A stretch of DNA of 64,000 nt, taken from Phorcus lineatus. Its lineage: Eukaryota; Mollusca; Gastropoda; Trochida; Trochidae. This document shows, piece after piece, positions 1 through 12,790 of this stretch. Below the pieces are notes generated by a model, which worked only from the letters and a program-made list of their open reading frames with translations, was not told where the DNA came from and searched no databases. Within the stretch, counting starts at the first letter, position 1, and the number at the start of each line of letters is the position of its first letter. The position numbers and the translations under genes were made by a program. The DNA lies in assembly GCA_921293015.1 (NCBI GenBank), contig OV121090.1, positions 15,903,304 through 15,967,303 on the forward strand, in the 5' to 3' direction.

Positions 1-2510
1 GAGCAAGAATGTGAGTGTCTATGCATGTGTATATACGTGTGTGTGTGAGCGAGTGTGTGAGTGGAGGACTCCTGTGATCACTCACTCACACTCCAGATAA
101 GAACTAGACCACATGGCAGTTTGTAGCCTCTAAAAATACTTTGAAATGGTTAAAAAAGTTACTGGAGGGCAGGTTGGCTTGACCTATGCTGCTTGTATAC
201 GTAGCTTTCAAAGGTATCCATCTAATTTCTAGATACAAGAACACTTTCATTCACATCAGTTAGCTCTTTGATGTTGGGATCGTTTTTTTGTCACCTTTTT
301 CATTTATTCTCTGAATTTCACATATGCTTAGTGTTAGATGTGTTGTGTTCTTGCAAGCTAATAGCCTAAATGAAGAAAATGTAACCTATGACCAGTTGAA
401 ACAGTATGCTATGGGTTCAGCAACCGGTCAAGGTACAAACACAGGAAAGCAAAATAGTTGAATAGCTGGTGCAGTTAACGTTTGTGGCTGTTTACCAATG
501 CTCTATCACTATTTTCAGGTGTAACATTGAATAATTGTATTAAAAGGCCAAATGTCAGTGCAAAGAGTATAAGAGCTGGTTAAAAAGCTTCATGTCAGCA
601 ACAATTTTGACTTATTTATTTGTTTTGAGAACAACATTTCAAGTTATTTAATTCCATTTGATTAACGGGGGTAAATGCAAGAGGTCTGAGTCCAATACTG
701 GTCAGTATTGCAATATGAATACTAGGTGCCATACTGTTATCAGTTTTGTCACCTGAAGGTGTACGAGTATATAGTAGAGATGTTACACAAGGATGACTGT
801 CCTACATTTTCCAATGTTGAGGGATGCCCTACTAGTCTAGTCAGCTTGCCAGAGTTTTTATGATGGCACAAGGCGCACTTGCCCCGTATTAGGATTGGAA
901 AATTAGACAATAACTAACAAGTGACGGGCAAGCTCAATGAAACTTGGGAGCACATTTTAGAATCAGCCCTCACCAAAATAAGGCACATGAGACATATATA
1001 AAAGCAGTCGCCAAAGGTGCTTTATATATCAGAGAAGCATGCGACAGAGGGCTGATGTCCATTATGAGATGTTTTAGATAAATATAGAGATTGTTTCCTG
1101 CAAATGTATTATTTAATGCCTGAAAGGATTGAAAACGACATTAGTATCTTTGTTGAAAAGTCGTCTTCCTAAAGTAATGAAATATACATAAAAATCTCCT
1201 TCATCATAGTTAATCAACTCAACTGCCCACCAAAGAAGGGTTAAATACAGACACCTTATATTGTATTATCATATTATACTAAATCATATCATATATACGT
1301 CAAAATCTGAAGAAGAATTGAAATTAGGAAATATAGATTTATTCAAATTGCTATATATCTGTGTTGCTAGACTTAAATGATTTGCTGTTTGCAACGCACC
1401 CTGGGTCAAAGAAATATGGCAATTCCACACAAGTGACTGTCATCAACATCAAATGACAGCATCACCTTAGAGGGATCCAAGGGTTAGATAAAAGCGTGGA
1501 GATGCATCCCAGGGTTACAAGCCTGTCAATCAGACTCCCAGGAAACCAAATCTAACTTTGAAGAAAATCCTTTCTAACTGACACAAAAATAACAATATTT
1601 CTTAAAATTATGACTGACAACCTCTGTAAAATGATACTAAGCACAATGAGCAATGTCAGTGTCAGCCTTATGCTAAATAACATCTTGGATTGGTACCCAG
1701 GGCTCAAATTTACAAACCTGACATGTGAATTGACATAGTAAACAAAAATGGACTTAAATCTAACAGCTTTGGCTTCGATGAGAATGATGTCTGCGCTCTG
1801 GTGTAAGAGCCCCAAAACACTCCCCCACCCCAGATCATGCATTCATGTATGACTACATACATTCATTTAGAGTAGTAGTCACTGAATTCCACATTTATTT
1901 GTTTTCATAACCATTGTATCTTTTACATAGTTTGTATATATTTTCACAGTTGATACTTAGGTCTTTCCCCATTTAGTATAAAAATCTTCTTTTGTCAAAA
2001 TACTGACTGTCATGAATGTGAATGAAAGATAAGATATTGTTTGCAAAATATTAGGATAATTATGAGAATAAATGAAAGTTACTGGAATGGATTTTTAAAA
2101 ATAATTAATGAGTTTCTGGTTGTTTAGATAATTGTATAGGCTATTTATTATGCATTTGATTTTAGAGTTACATGATTTCTTCAGTTGATAAGTCATAATC
2201 TGTGAATCATTTCAAATACACTTTGTCGATCACTGAATGATAATGTATGTTTAGTGTCAACATTAATCATTAAATCATTTATTAATGATCCAAAACCCAT
2301 TTTCCAAACTCATTAAAGTGTAGGCCACTATTGATGTCATTGATTTGAATTAAAAATATCGAATATAATTTTTTAAATCCAATATAACTATTCAATATCC
2401 TATAATTCATTAAAGGTAGTAAAACAATAAAATGTTTATATGTATGCAAGTGTACTGAATATTATTATTTATTTAAGGGTCAAATACGATGTAACTTTGA
2501 TGTAAATATA
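1..2510. other. AT-rich non-coding sequence, no gene seen
   Basis: No open frame here resembles a protein I know and no splice-bounded exon is evident. The first 60 bases are TG-rich simple sequence. If the DHX35-like gene further right is continuous with this region, this is part of an upstream intron; that is inference, because no earlier exon was found. Confidence 0.5.
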
Positions 2511-2609
2511 TTCATACATACAAAGCATGTACATCCATCCATACATACATACGAATGTACGTACGTACGTATGTACATACATACATACATACATACATAA
2601 TTTCATACA

Positions 2610-2640
<31 letters not shown>
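2511..2640. repeat. CATA/TATG tetranucleotide microsatellite
   Basis: Runs of CATA with short CGTA variants (a GTACGTACGTACGTAT block near 2557-2572). The Met/Tyr/Val/Cys-rich minus-strand frame across it is a translation of the microsatellite, not a gene. Confidence 0.95.
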
Positions 2641-3525
2641 GATAATAGGCACATTTCAGACGCCCAGTGACAGCAGAGTTTTTCTAATATTGAATAAAAA
2701 AGCAAGATGGAGTAATCAACCTTTATGAGACATTGCATTGTGTAATTGGAGTTTGTAATCGACGTTGATATGCTTACAAATTAAGAAAATTAGCTCCCAG
2801 TCCGAACATCGGACACAAAGTATCAGAGAAAAGGACAAAAGAACAAGCGAACAAAAACAATATTTTATTACAAGAACGGTAGAAAAATGAAACAAAATCT
2901 CAACAGCATGAAAATAGCACCAGTTTGTCACTCACACACCTGAACAGCCGTAAGATGCAGTACAATGTGTAAACTTTTATTTATTACCACCCAAACCTCC
3001 CTTTTATAGAAATTCTAGAAGATTACAATCACCCCATAACCAATAACTAACTCCTAATCTATTTCCTACACTAATTCTCCCCCAGCCCACATTAACAATA
3101 AACTAAGTACAAAAAGTCCCTTATTCAACCTAACATGCTAAAGGGGAGGGTGGATCCTGAGGCAGGACCTGTTGGGACGACGGAATGATACCTGTCTAGT
3201 TGCTCGGAACCCCGGGAGTGAGACCACTGAACCCGAGAAGCCAGGTCACTTATAGAGTGCTCTAAGACGACCTCTGACACGGGTCAGAGTTCAGCCACTG
3301 ACAGCAGACGTCTCCGCCAATCAGTGCCTACCAAAAGATAACAAGTGCAGCGCAGCACACATTACCCAGACAGAAGTAATCTCGTTACGCAGGAAGTGAA
3401 ACAATGGGCTACAAGACTAACCGGTGAACTAATTGTCCCCCTCCGTTAGGTTCATACTGTAAATATATCTATCCTAATTGAAACCCTAACCCCCATTTAC
3501 GTTATTTTATCCCAGTTTTCCTACA
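2641..3525. other. GC-richer unassigned block, possible retroelement LTR remnant
   Basis: The stretch 3130-3430 is clearly richer in G+C and CpG than its surroundings and has no long open frame. On the minus strand it contains AATAAA-type motifs near 2865-2995 in an LTR-like arrangement, but I could not find matching TG...CA ends, a target duplication or a primer-binding site. It lies between two CATA microsatellite tracts, suggesting something inserted into, or expanded next to, simple sequence. Origin unresolved. Confidence 0.3.
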
Positions 3526-3840
3526 ATACATACATACATACATACATACATACATACATAATTTCATACATACATAATTTCATACATACATACATACTTT
3601 TATACATTATTTCATACAAACATAATTTCATACATACATAATATCATACATAATTTCATACATACATAATATCATACATAATTTCATACATACATAATAT
3701 CATACATAATTTCATACATACATAATATCATACATAATTTCATACATACATAATATCATACATAATTTCATACATACATAATATACATAATTTCATACAT
3801 ACATAATATCATACATAATTTCATACATACATACATACAT
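3526..3840. repeat. Compound CATA microsatellite with longer-period repeat
   Basis: CATA runs at both ends enclose several copies of an approximately 30-bp unit built from CATACATAATATCATACATA and CATAATTTCATA pieces. It looks like a secondary expansion of an interrupted tetranucleotide tract. No coding content. Confidence 0.93.
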
Positions 3841-4413
3841 GTCGATTGTGCTGCGGGTTGCTTAGAAAGAGCCAACCTGCTGCAGGATGATAAGCATTAC
3901 CATCTCACAGGTTGACACCGGTCTTGACTTATCTCAGGGAATTAGCTTTATGATAAAGGATCAAACCAGGAGTAGACAGAGACACACACAAGATGATAAT
4001 GCCATAGAGATGATTGTTTATTTCATTATGACATCATGAGTATGAAGAAGAATACGGTCAGTTGTGAAGTTTAGAGCAAATGACAGTAAGGGGGCTGCCC
4101 CTTGCCCATACCTCACTTAGGCGGCGACCCTGGACTCCGCTCTCATTCCACTGTAGACTCTACCGTTGGTTCTACTGTAGGTTCCACTGTTGTTTGTTTC
4201 GGAGAGTGCCCTATGTAAGGGATTTACATGACTGAAAGCTTTTAAACCCTAAAGCATACAAATTTCAAAGCAACTTTCAAATTTTGATGAACATATACAT
4301 AGGAAAATGTAGGAAAATATGAAGAATATATGTATAATTATTTGCACTGTCATACAACTGCAAGAAAATATCTGATTGCCTTATCCTGTATAGCTTGCAC
4401 TGACCTGTAGTTG
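3841..4413. other. Unassigned non-coding stretch
   Basis: No open frame or RNA gene recognised. Sequence 4080-4200 is GC-richer than its flanks but shows no feature I can name. Confidence 0.4.
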
Positions 4414-6067
4414 TTAACTCATTAACGCCGAGAGCCGCGTATATGCGTCAAAATAATGAGATCCTCACAGCGAGAGCCGCATATAAGTGTCCATTAATTA
4501 GCAGTTTCTCACGGCGAGAGACGCTTATGTGCGTTAATTGAAAGCACTTCTTATTCAGCGAGAGCCACATATATGCATACGTCCTATGGTATTACAATAA
4601 ACCCAATTTGTGTAATCATCTTAGTATCAATCCATAAAATTTAGCGTATCTTAATTGAAAAAAATTCCCTAAGTCTTCATGACAGAAATCATTTATAGCG
4701 TTTTGATGGAAATTACCAGTATTTACTAAAAAATATAACACGTTTGGCAGATGAACACATTAAGTTTATAAAGAGGATATTACTTAGCTGATACCAAAGC
4801 AAAACTTTTGATTTATTTATTGAAAGTTATTCATAGATAGTTTTACACATTATGTAATGATTGTAAAAATGTGAATATTGATTTATCACTTTTCTAACAC
4901 TCTGAGATATAGTTTATCTGAAAAACACATTGAAATAAAATATCTAAGAGAGGAATCGTTATTACTGACATTTATTTGTGAATAATTTGTGGCCATGAAA
5001 AGAATAGGCAGATAAACAGAATATACAGGTACATGTTTTTTTATCTTTCGACATTATGCTACGCCCATGTCTGTTATGAAATAATTACATAAAAACCTAT
5101 AGTTCATGCATCTCTCCTGCATTTATTATTTATCAAAGCACCAGGTCGTTCAAATCACTTAACTGCAAGTTCTTGCGTATTCGATTCAATAAATAAGTCT
5201 AAATAAAGTTAGCCTCTTTTGATAAATACACAGTACAAGAAGAATTGCCTTCAGTGTTGATAATCGTTTGAATATTCATTCAATCCGTTCATAGTAACGA
5301 TATATTTGGGCAACTCCTATACCATGAAATAACAATTCTGTAGAATAGAACCTGTATACACGCCGCTATTCTTTGTCATGTATAATAGTAGAAAAAAGTT
5401 AATGTTATATCATTGGACCGAAAAGTTTCGTACAGCCACTCCCACTTTCATAATATACGCAGAACTGTAATTCATGCACCTCGCAGTTCTATATAAAGAT
5501 TATTTAGTTTGCTAACATGCTATTTCTATTTGTTTTAGCTCAAACAAAAGACGGTAACTTTTGTTTTATTTACAGTATTTACACATTTTGTAACATCATA
5601 GTTCGTGGTGATATCATATTTAGAGTTGATACCGCACCAACAATTTATATTGATTATTCAAAAATGATAATCTGGCCTCGTCCAACATAGGTAACATCTC
5701 CATTTGAAATACATGGCTAAATTATCATTTACAGCTGGAATACCAAACATTGTATTTTCTACACATTGCTAAACATGTCGTAATTTTATTTCCTAATGAA
5801 AATGCGTGTCAATTCATAATGAAAGATAATATAGTGGTTTTTCTGTAAATTATCAGTTTTCAGTCCCCTCTATTTCCTGTTTGATCTTCATGAAACAATA
5901 AAACAATCGAGACTTTATGGTTCATGGCTAAACAGTTTCCGTTTATATAAACGCTCTCGCTAAATGACCGGTGATTTGAGTTAATCAGTCTCGCTACAGC
6001 GAACAGCTTCAGTGGCGACAGGCCTAGGTGTTAAGCCGTAAACCATGTCCAGGCGTTAATGAGTTAA
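4414..6067. mobile_element. TTAA-flanked non-autonomous TIR element (piggyBac-like ends)
   Basis: The element proper is 4418-6063 (1646 bp). It has perfect 12-bp terminal inverted repeats, CTCATTAACGCC at 4418-4429 and its reverse complement at 6052-6063, each bordered by a TTAA (4414-4417, 6064-6067). A TTAA target duplication is the hallmark of piggyBac transposons and is also seen in Kolobok. Inside the left end the motif CGAGAG with a following GC(A/G)TATA-like tail recurs at 4429, 4471, 4515 and 4559, a period of 42-44 bp. An inverted copy lies at 5954-5959 and a partial one near 5989. There is no transposase frame, so it would need a source element elsewhere. Family assignment rests on termini only. 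Confidence 0.75.
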
Positions 6068-6850
6068 AGATTGACTGAAATGGCCCCTGTCAACTTTCGT
6101 GATTCAATAACATGTATATGAATTTGACAGTGACTTTAATTCAAATTTTCAAAATGGCCTTTAAACAATTTAATTACGGCTTTTTCAAAACACCAGCTAA
6201 AAAGCAACGGTGAACAGAACTGAAAGGGGCTGTGGTCAATGAAGCTTGAGTCCTGCCGCGTGATGTGATAGAAGTCGCCCCAATAACCTCCTTATTCATA
6301 AAAGATCAGCAAATCTCTCTGTTTTAACAACCATTTAAACATATTAAAAGTCATCCAAACAACTCTTAACCTTCGATAGATTGATATTTTATATATTTTA
6401 GTTATTTGTATTGTTCCAAGTGAAAGACAGTGCTTTAATACGATGCTACGCGCACTATCGCAAAGTGTACATCAATTACGACGGCTGCCAAATGTTGTCA
6501 CAACAATCAGACTTGGTTGAGAAGGTCTCAATTTTATGACAAACTGGTGCCCATTATGTAATGATTATGATAATGATTAAATGAGCTCTTATTACACCTA
6601 TTGGATTTTCAAGCCTTTGACATGTTGGTAACTGGCGGATAATGTGTTAAACATCCTGTCAAAATGACATAACTCTTGGCACTTGACTGCTACTTAGTTA
6701 ATTGTCAGGACATCCAATCATTATAAACCAATGAACTTGTAGAATATACATTCAACCAATAAATTAAAAGACGGCGATTTGGCTCATGCATTTCTACCAA
6801 TGATGATAATCATTTGAAAAAATAGATATAATATAGCTTTCACTGTATTG
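6066..6850. repeat. Dispersed repeat family R1, copy A
   Basis: About 780 bp that aligns, with many substitutions, to 21885-22509 plus 23690-23850, and in part to 50900-51310 in reverse orientation. Shared landmarks include AGAT(T/C)GACTGAAATG at the start, CACAACAATCAGACT in the middle and AACCAATGAACTTGTAGAAT near the end. No coding capacity. It begins exactly at the right TTAA of the preceding element, so one may have inserted at the edge of the other. It preserves the uninterrupted site for the insertion described at 22510-23689. Confidence 0.8.
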
Positions 6851-7216
6851 GACACTTCTAGCACAACACTGGAAACTATCATTGAAGCTATTAAAGTTAT
6901 ATCATCAGTCATGCAACAGAATGATAACATGGTGTTACCAAATGTAACTTCACGGTCGGAAGAATTGATATTTTCTGCTAAATCGTTTATATTTATTGAG
7001 AAGAGATTGGATGATTATTTGCAGCACTGTTTCACACCTGAATGTAACAGTGTAGAAATCATTTATCTTCACAGAACAGTTTATCTTACTATAAAGTGCA
7101 CAACATTTCAACCATAAGCATTAATTGTTAACCTGTTTAAATGCTTACTTTTTGTCTTTAAAGCAGATTAATGCAGTTTTTAGCTAATCAGGGTGTGTAG
7201 ATCGAATAAATATATT
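6851..7216. other. Unassigned; one 89-codon + strand frame without homology
   Basis: The + strand frame at 6848-7117 has no recognisable domain, no plausible splice context and an AT-rich composition like its surroundings. I treat it as a chance frame. Confidence 0.35.
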
Positions 7217-7697
7217 CTACACTGATTCTCTTAGAGTGGAATCCATTCTGTTCTTGTTCATGCTAATTGTTTTCTTCCAGCCATATCTGAATTGTTTATT
7301 TGAGGATATCTGCATTTTGCATGGCATAGATAGCGATGTGATTCCTCTGTATCCTATGTCATTTCCAGGTTTTAAGATTATGGATAACAGTCCAGGTTTC
7401 CAGTCACTGGGTGAAACTGAATTCTCAAAGCAATATTTAATCATATAATATCCAATTCCTGTTGCCTTGCCTTTTCTCATACTCAACCATTACTGCCTAA
7501 TGCACTTCTTCCCTTGTGATAGGTACATGAATAGTGGTTGCTGATTGTGTGTCATGATTAAATGCGGTTCCGGATTTGAGCTGATGAAGAACTCCGCTGT
7601 AAAACTGGTTATCATAGAAAGGTTCATCCTGTGTGGTGAGCAGTTCTTCGAAATAAGAACTCCATGCACTAATTACATCTTTTGTATCTGTTATCAA
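7217..7697 (-). pseudogene. LINE reverse-transcriptase remnant
   Basis: Minus-strand translation in two adjacent frames gives ITREEVH, then KGKATGIG, a tryptophan-containing SDWKPGLLSIILKP segment and YRGITSLSMPCK, followed by a degraded stretch ending in NRMDS. This matches the N-terminal reverse-transcriptase block of non-LTR retrotransposons (pattern K-A-x-G-I-x, then W-K-x-x-x-I-x-P-I-x-K, then Y-R-x-I-x-L-L). It is broken by a frame change and stops, has no YADD motif in frame and is cut off at both sides, so it is a dead 5'-truncated or rearranged copy. LINE clade is not decidable from this fragment. Confidence 0.85.
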
Positions 7698-7734
7698 TAC
7701 ATCATTTTTTAGTTCTGACTTCAGAGTGTATTAA

Positions 7735-8225
7735 CATCTTTTGAGATGCTCTTTTGAGATGCTCTTTTGACATGCTCTTTTGACAAATCTATTAAAAACT
7801 CCTTGTAAACACAATAACTTGAAAGCTTTTGGTGCTTTGAGGCTCTAATTTGACGTATAGTATATATGGAGATGTACCAAAATTTTGCAAGTTTTCTCTA
7901 CAATTGGTCAAAGGTCAAGATCACAGTGAGGTCATGACTAATGCATGGTTTTGCTAAAATGCTTTATTATGAATTTGGACACTTTTAATCATTACATGAT
8001 TGTTAAAGTCAATGTTAAGTCATCATAGATTGTGTGACCTTGAATGTTAAAAGTAAAGGTCGTGAGATATGGGTTATGGCCATGTTCACCTTGTAATCAA
8101 ATTTTGAAACAAGAATTAAAGATACTCTATGTCCTATACAAACACACAATAAGGATTGATATGTGATAGTCAGAGCACTGTTATCTAAATAGCAACATAT
8201 TTCACATATGACCTTCAATTGAGAG
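7735..8225. repeat. Dispersed repeat family R2, copy A
   Basis: Shares ordered blocks with 14255-14900: TTTTGACATGCTC, CCTTGTAAACA, GGTACCAAAATTTTG-like, AATTGGTCAAAG, TCATGACT(A/C)ATG and GTGACCTTGAA. The family is rich in AAGGTCA/TGACCTT half-sites. No coding capacity. Confidence 0.75.
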
Positions 8226-11200
8226 CAACCAACTCTGAATACTATTATTTAGAAATATACAGTGCTATCAAAATTAAAACAAGGAATATATCCACTGGCA
8301 AAACATATGTCAGTGCTATATACATTTACAGACAGGACCATTGAAATATTTAAATCGGGTAAGGATTTAAAAATATTAAACTGATAGTTGCTCTAGTAAT
8401 TGATACCAGTGATATTATGATACTGATATCACCTAAACTTGAGAGCCTTTCCCAACCACAAGCACTAGCCATAACACAACCAAATGTCAGAGTGTATCAA
8501 AATGTAAATTTCAGTGTTGTAACCCAGCGATCTGTTTATATATCAGTTTGTAAAAACTTCCAATGAATTACCTATCTTTTTTCACTCAGTATGAGAATGT
8601 TATGATATACATTTGATCATGTTTTACAATGTATAATTTCAAAATATACAGCCTTAATGGAACGATCACATTTTAATAATATATAGTTTAGTACATGCTG
8701 TATACACTGCAGACATTCATTGGCAAGTGAATTATTAAAGTTATTAAGATCAACTGAAGAGGTCTTCCTTACCAACACAACAAAGTGTCGGAGCTGTTTT
8801 ACAAGATTTAACATTCATTAGCTGAGTTCAGACCAAGTATTGTATCAATTGATATACATGGGGGAATATATTAAAATTCATTCATACAGGTTAAAGTCTG
8901 TAAAGAAGTTACACAAGACTTCTCATGAACCAATGAACCAATTTCATTAGATATAAAATCAAATCACATATGTTTGGGGTATGTTCTAATTGTGAAACGT
9001 TCATAAGTTTCAAATGCACAATTTCAAAGCTGTACAGCCTCATGGAAACAAGGAATATGTTAATGACAACATTTTATTTGTTCTTTTTTTTTACATTGCA
9101 GATATTTACATTATGAATTAAGGATTTTAGCCATTGAACTGAACATATGTGGTGGATATCCATAATGCCTTTATATATTGTTTTTCAATATTGGGATTTA
9201 TCTGAAATGTAACGGCGTTTCCTGACCAAGAACATTCGCCACAACACAACTAAATGTCAGAACGGTGTAACAAGATGATATTTTCAGTTCCAATGATATA
9301 ATCCTCATTGATTTGAGTTCAAATGAAATAGCTTATATACCAAAGCTAGCTTATAACATGCTTGTTTACTTAGATGATATGGGTAAGATAACATGGCTGA
9401 TTCATATAAAAAATCTGTTATTTTCTCATGGGTTTGGATTTGTGTGGCTAAGTCAAACAGTTGGTAGTATCAACCTAGTCCTTAAACAATTTTGAGAACA
9501 ATCTGTTAGTATGTTTTATAAAGAGTGTCATTTCAGTCTAGACAACAGCACAGAATATCAATTGTACAGATCCAACAAGAGTTTAATCCAACCAGAATGA
9601 TATCTTACTATTGTAATAATGCGAGTTTGTACAATCGTCAATAAGGACTTTGGGCGCGTGATGTGGTTTTTTTAGGGGAAAGATGTTAAAGAGACATTGG
9701 CCAAACTCGCTCTATTAACCCCAGTTCTTTCCAGACATGAAGTGGGATGGAAAACAGACAAGTTAAGTGGATCCAACAAGAAGTTTATTTAATAACAAAA
9801 ACGATAGATAATAGTGTAATACTTGTCAAGACAGATTCACAACTCCTTCCGGACAATTCAGCTTTCCTTCAATAAATGAATGATAATTTAGAACGGCCCT
9901 GGCGAAAACAAACACTCCCTGAAAATAGCACCTAGGTGAGTTTGAACAAGGGTAAATGGTCAATGTTATATTCCCTGACAAAAGATAGCACTTATAAACC
10001 TAGGGATTATTTCTAATCATATATATTTTATTATTTTCTTAACCACATAGTTATTTTGATCTTGTAGTCTAAACATCTTAGCAAAATATGATCCAATATA
10101 CAGCCATATTGGGATAGTTGTTTCTTGGTTTGGGATCTTATCGATGTATTGGTAACTGAAACGATTCTTTGTTTATTACTTAGCAATCAGGCTTCATGGA
10201 GATTGCGTCGATTATTCATAAGAACCATTATTGTTGAAAAGAAGTGTTTTGTAAACGAGTCAATTTACCACGACACTCTCACGCATGTAGTTACGAGTTG
10301 CATCCGTGCCAGAATTTAATCTAATATTCATCAAGGAAACACTGGAATGTAATTGTCCATGAAAGTGCTTTTGTTTGATATATTGGCGTTAAATGTCGTA
10401 TTAATTTTATATGTTTGATAGTTTGAAATACTGTAGTAATGGGTCTTTTAGGAACAAGAAAAGAGAGCAATAGTTTTTTAAATACTCTCCATATACGTAA
10501 CTTAACTTTTCATCTGCGCGGACGTCTGTTCATCTGTCAATGGTTGTTTGATGCCAAATTTGCCTATGTGTATTGTAAAAAAAAACCATATTTATATTTA
10601 GAATATCTTTTATTATTGTGGCCACGAAATCCGTTTTGTTTATGACATTGGATACGCCGTGTTCCCTATTTTTGTGGGTGCCGTATTGCACGGGCATCCT
10701 GTAAAATAAGGCGCTTTATAATGTTTTATTGTATTTTCCAAATAACAAAAACAACAAAATTGTATTTAAAGATGAACAATACATGAGGATGAAACAAATC
10801 ACACTTGAGAGGTAAGTAAAAGCTGGAAGTCTGTCTTCTGCTTTCAAAAACGTTTGCGCAATACATGTGCTCCTAAACCCGTGTAAATTCTGCTGAAACA
10901 AAAAAACTTGAATAATTAGTACTAGATGATGAACTGTATATCATTGATATATCCTATGCACTGCCGAATATACATGTAATATTAAATTTTGAATATGAAT
11001 AATGTATTTGAATGATTCACATTTTGAATGACACAAATAATTTTTATCAATTGATTCTTTAATTGACACATACAATGATTTCTAAGAGGTGAATTGGTGA
11101 CCTGTTTTCTGCAGTTTGTAACCTCTAAAATTAGATGAAATTTCTACAAGAAAATTATATAGAATAAGAAAACATTGTGGTTAAGACAGAAAATATTCAC

Positions 11201-12637
11201 CGATACACTTGTGTTCGTATGGGGAAAAGAGGCATATCCTTCCAAAAAATGAACAATTATTAATTCCACGACTTTAGATTGTGGAGTTAATAGCGCTTAC
11301 TGGCCACCGTAGATTATCGGCAATTCCATACCCAAACGGTACATTACCTCCCTTCCTGGAAGTTAGAGGGCGCTATCGGGATTACTTCTGATGAACATGG
11401 CGAGAGGGATGGTTGCTGCACACACTGGGTGAATTTTATGTCGGCTTGTTGATTATTAAAGCTATGAAGTAAAGAATACTTGCAAAATGGCGAGTTTGGC
11501 GATTTTTGTTTTCGACAACGCGGAGAAAAAGCAGCGAATTCCAAACTTCTAATACATAGTAAGTGAGGAAGGGTAAACACGTGCATTAAAATGTCCATGC
11601 GTCAACTCTCGCCAGTTTTACAGAAGCGCGCAAGCGTGAAAAACATTGTTTTTGTAGTGAAACTTGGTCCATTTTACACCCCGTTAAAAATATGTCCATT
11701 ATGTAAATCTGCTGTCTAAGATGAAGTCCACTTTGCTTTTGTTTTTCCACACTATGCTGATTATAAAAAAAACATATATTTCACACCGTTATCTTTCAAA
11801 GTAACCTACAACTGTGTTTATTTCAATTATGTCTTCCAGAAATGAAAAAGTTATACATAATCTAGCACTTTTTGTAAATCATGCTGTTATATTAAAGATC
11901 GAGACAAATTAATATCTGAATTGTGAATTCTGCTATGAAATGTAAATAATTATGAATGTATATATACCCACTGTAAACTTTTACCATTTGTATAGAGGCT
12001 GGAAGTCTTAAGTACAATAAGCTTCTTTGATTTGATACTCATTATTCTCAGCAAATTCTTGGCTTGATTGTTTGGGTTATTACTCACCTAGTTATTGTCT
12101 TCCACGGTTTATTGACAAGTAATTAACACATTACAAACAGATTATTAGGCACATAGTCAGTAATCATCAATTATAATCAGAATTGGAAATGGATTATTGA
12201 AAATAACGACACACCAGGCAATATATGGCTTCATTTATTCCCTATTGGTTTACCACACATTATTAATTATTCAATTAGTCAACCAGCAAAAGGGTAAGAT
12301 AATAAGAAATGTTGCATAATCAGATTGAGATAAAGAACAAACGACAGCAATTTTGTGTCTTTCACAGTATAGACTTTACAAGGAAATGTCTGAAGCAACT
12401 TTATAAATTTTCAACAACCATTACGTCTTGATAAGAATTATGTCATTGACGCTATAGCCTGTCAGTCTTTGCATGACTTTGTAGGGTTTACGTTGATCAT
12501 CTGAGAGCCATTGGCAGAAATTAAGGCCATGCATTTAATGAAGCTGCACCTCACCTTGTTCAAGGTTTGTTCTCCGAGTCATGATTACTGTGGTACGTTG
12601 TCTCCTTTTTGGTATTTCCTAGGAGTTACATTCATAG
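8226..12637. other. 4.4 kb non-coding stretch
   Basis: No protein or RNA gene recognised. Two spots differ from background. At 9560-9960 there are phrases such as AAGTTTATTTAATAACAAAA resembling 2850-2890, possibly another LTR-like remnant. At 11280-11700 a locally CpG-richer segment contains a candidate short first exon (listed separately). Everything else is AT-rich sequence with only short chance frames. Confidence 0.4.
11486..11556 (+). other. Candidate first-exon-like segment (weak)
   Basis: An ATGGCG start in a favourable context (AAAATGGCG) opens a 22-codon frame beginning MASLAIFVF and ending in TAA, followed within about 10 bp by a strong donor-like GTAAGTG at about 11556. The surrounding 300 bp are CpG-richer than the neighbours and also carry AACATGGCG upstream at about 11395. 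It could be a non-coding 5' exon or chance. No partner exon was found. Confidence 0.15.
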
Positions 12638-12790
12638 TTGCAGTATGTACAAAACACAGCGGCAAAAATCATCACCTCAGCTCCCAAACACTGCAATAAT
12701 ACACCTGTCATGAAGGGCCTACATTTGCTTCCTGTCAAATTAAAAATCATATTCAAACTAAGGTCTTCAGTTTACAGAAGTCATGATTTA
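12638..12790 (+). pseudogene. LINE ORF2 C-terminal remnant
   Basis: The + strand frame from 12638 reads LQYVQNTAAKIITSAPK, then TPVMKGLHLLPVKLKIIFKL. This is the conserved tail of many CR1/Jockey-like LINE ORF2 proteins, downstream of the reverse transcriptase (pattern L-Q-x-V-Q-N-x-A-A-R-x-I, then P-V-L-x-x-L-H-W-L-P-V-x-x-R-I-x-F-K). The block is short and isolated, the usual tryptophan of HWLPV is replaced by leucine, and the frame degrades after SVYRSHDLSPQ. It is a fossil 3' end of an insertion on the + strand. Confidence 0.85.

Noticed and set aside
6848..7117. 89-codon + strand ORF as a DHX35 upstream exon
   Set aside because: The peptide does not resemble any DHX35 segment and there are no fitting splice sites.
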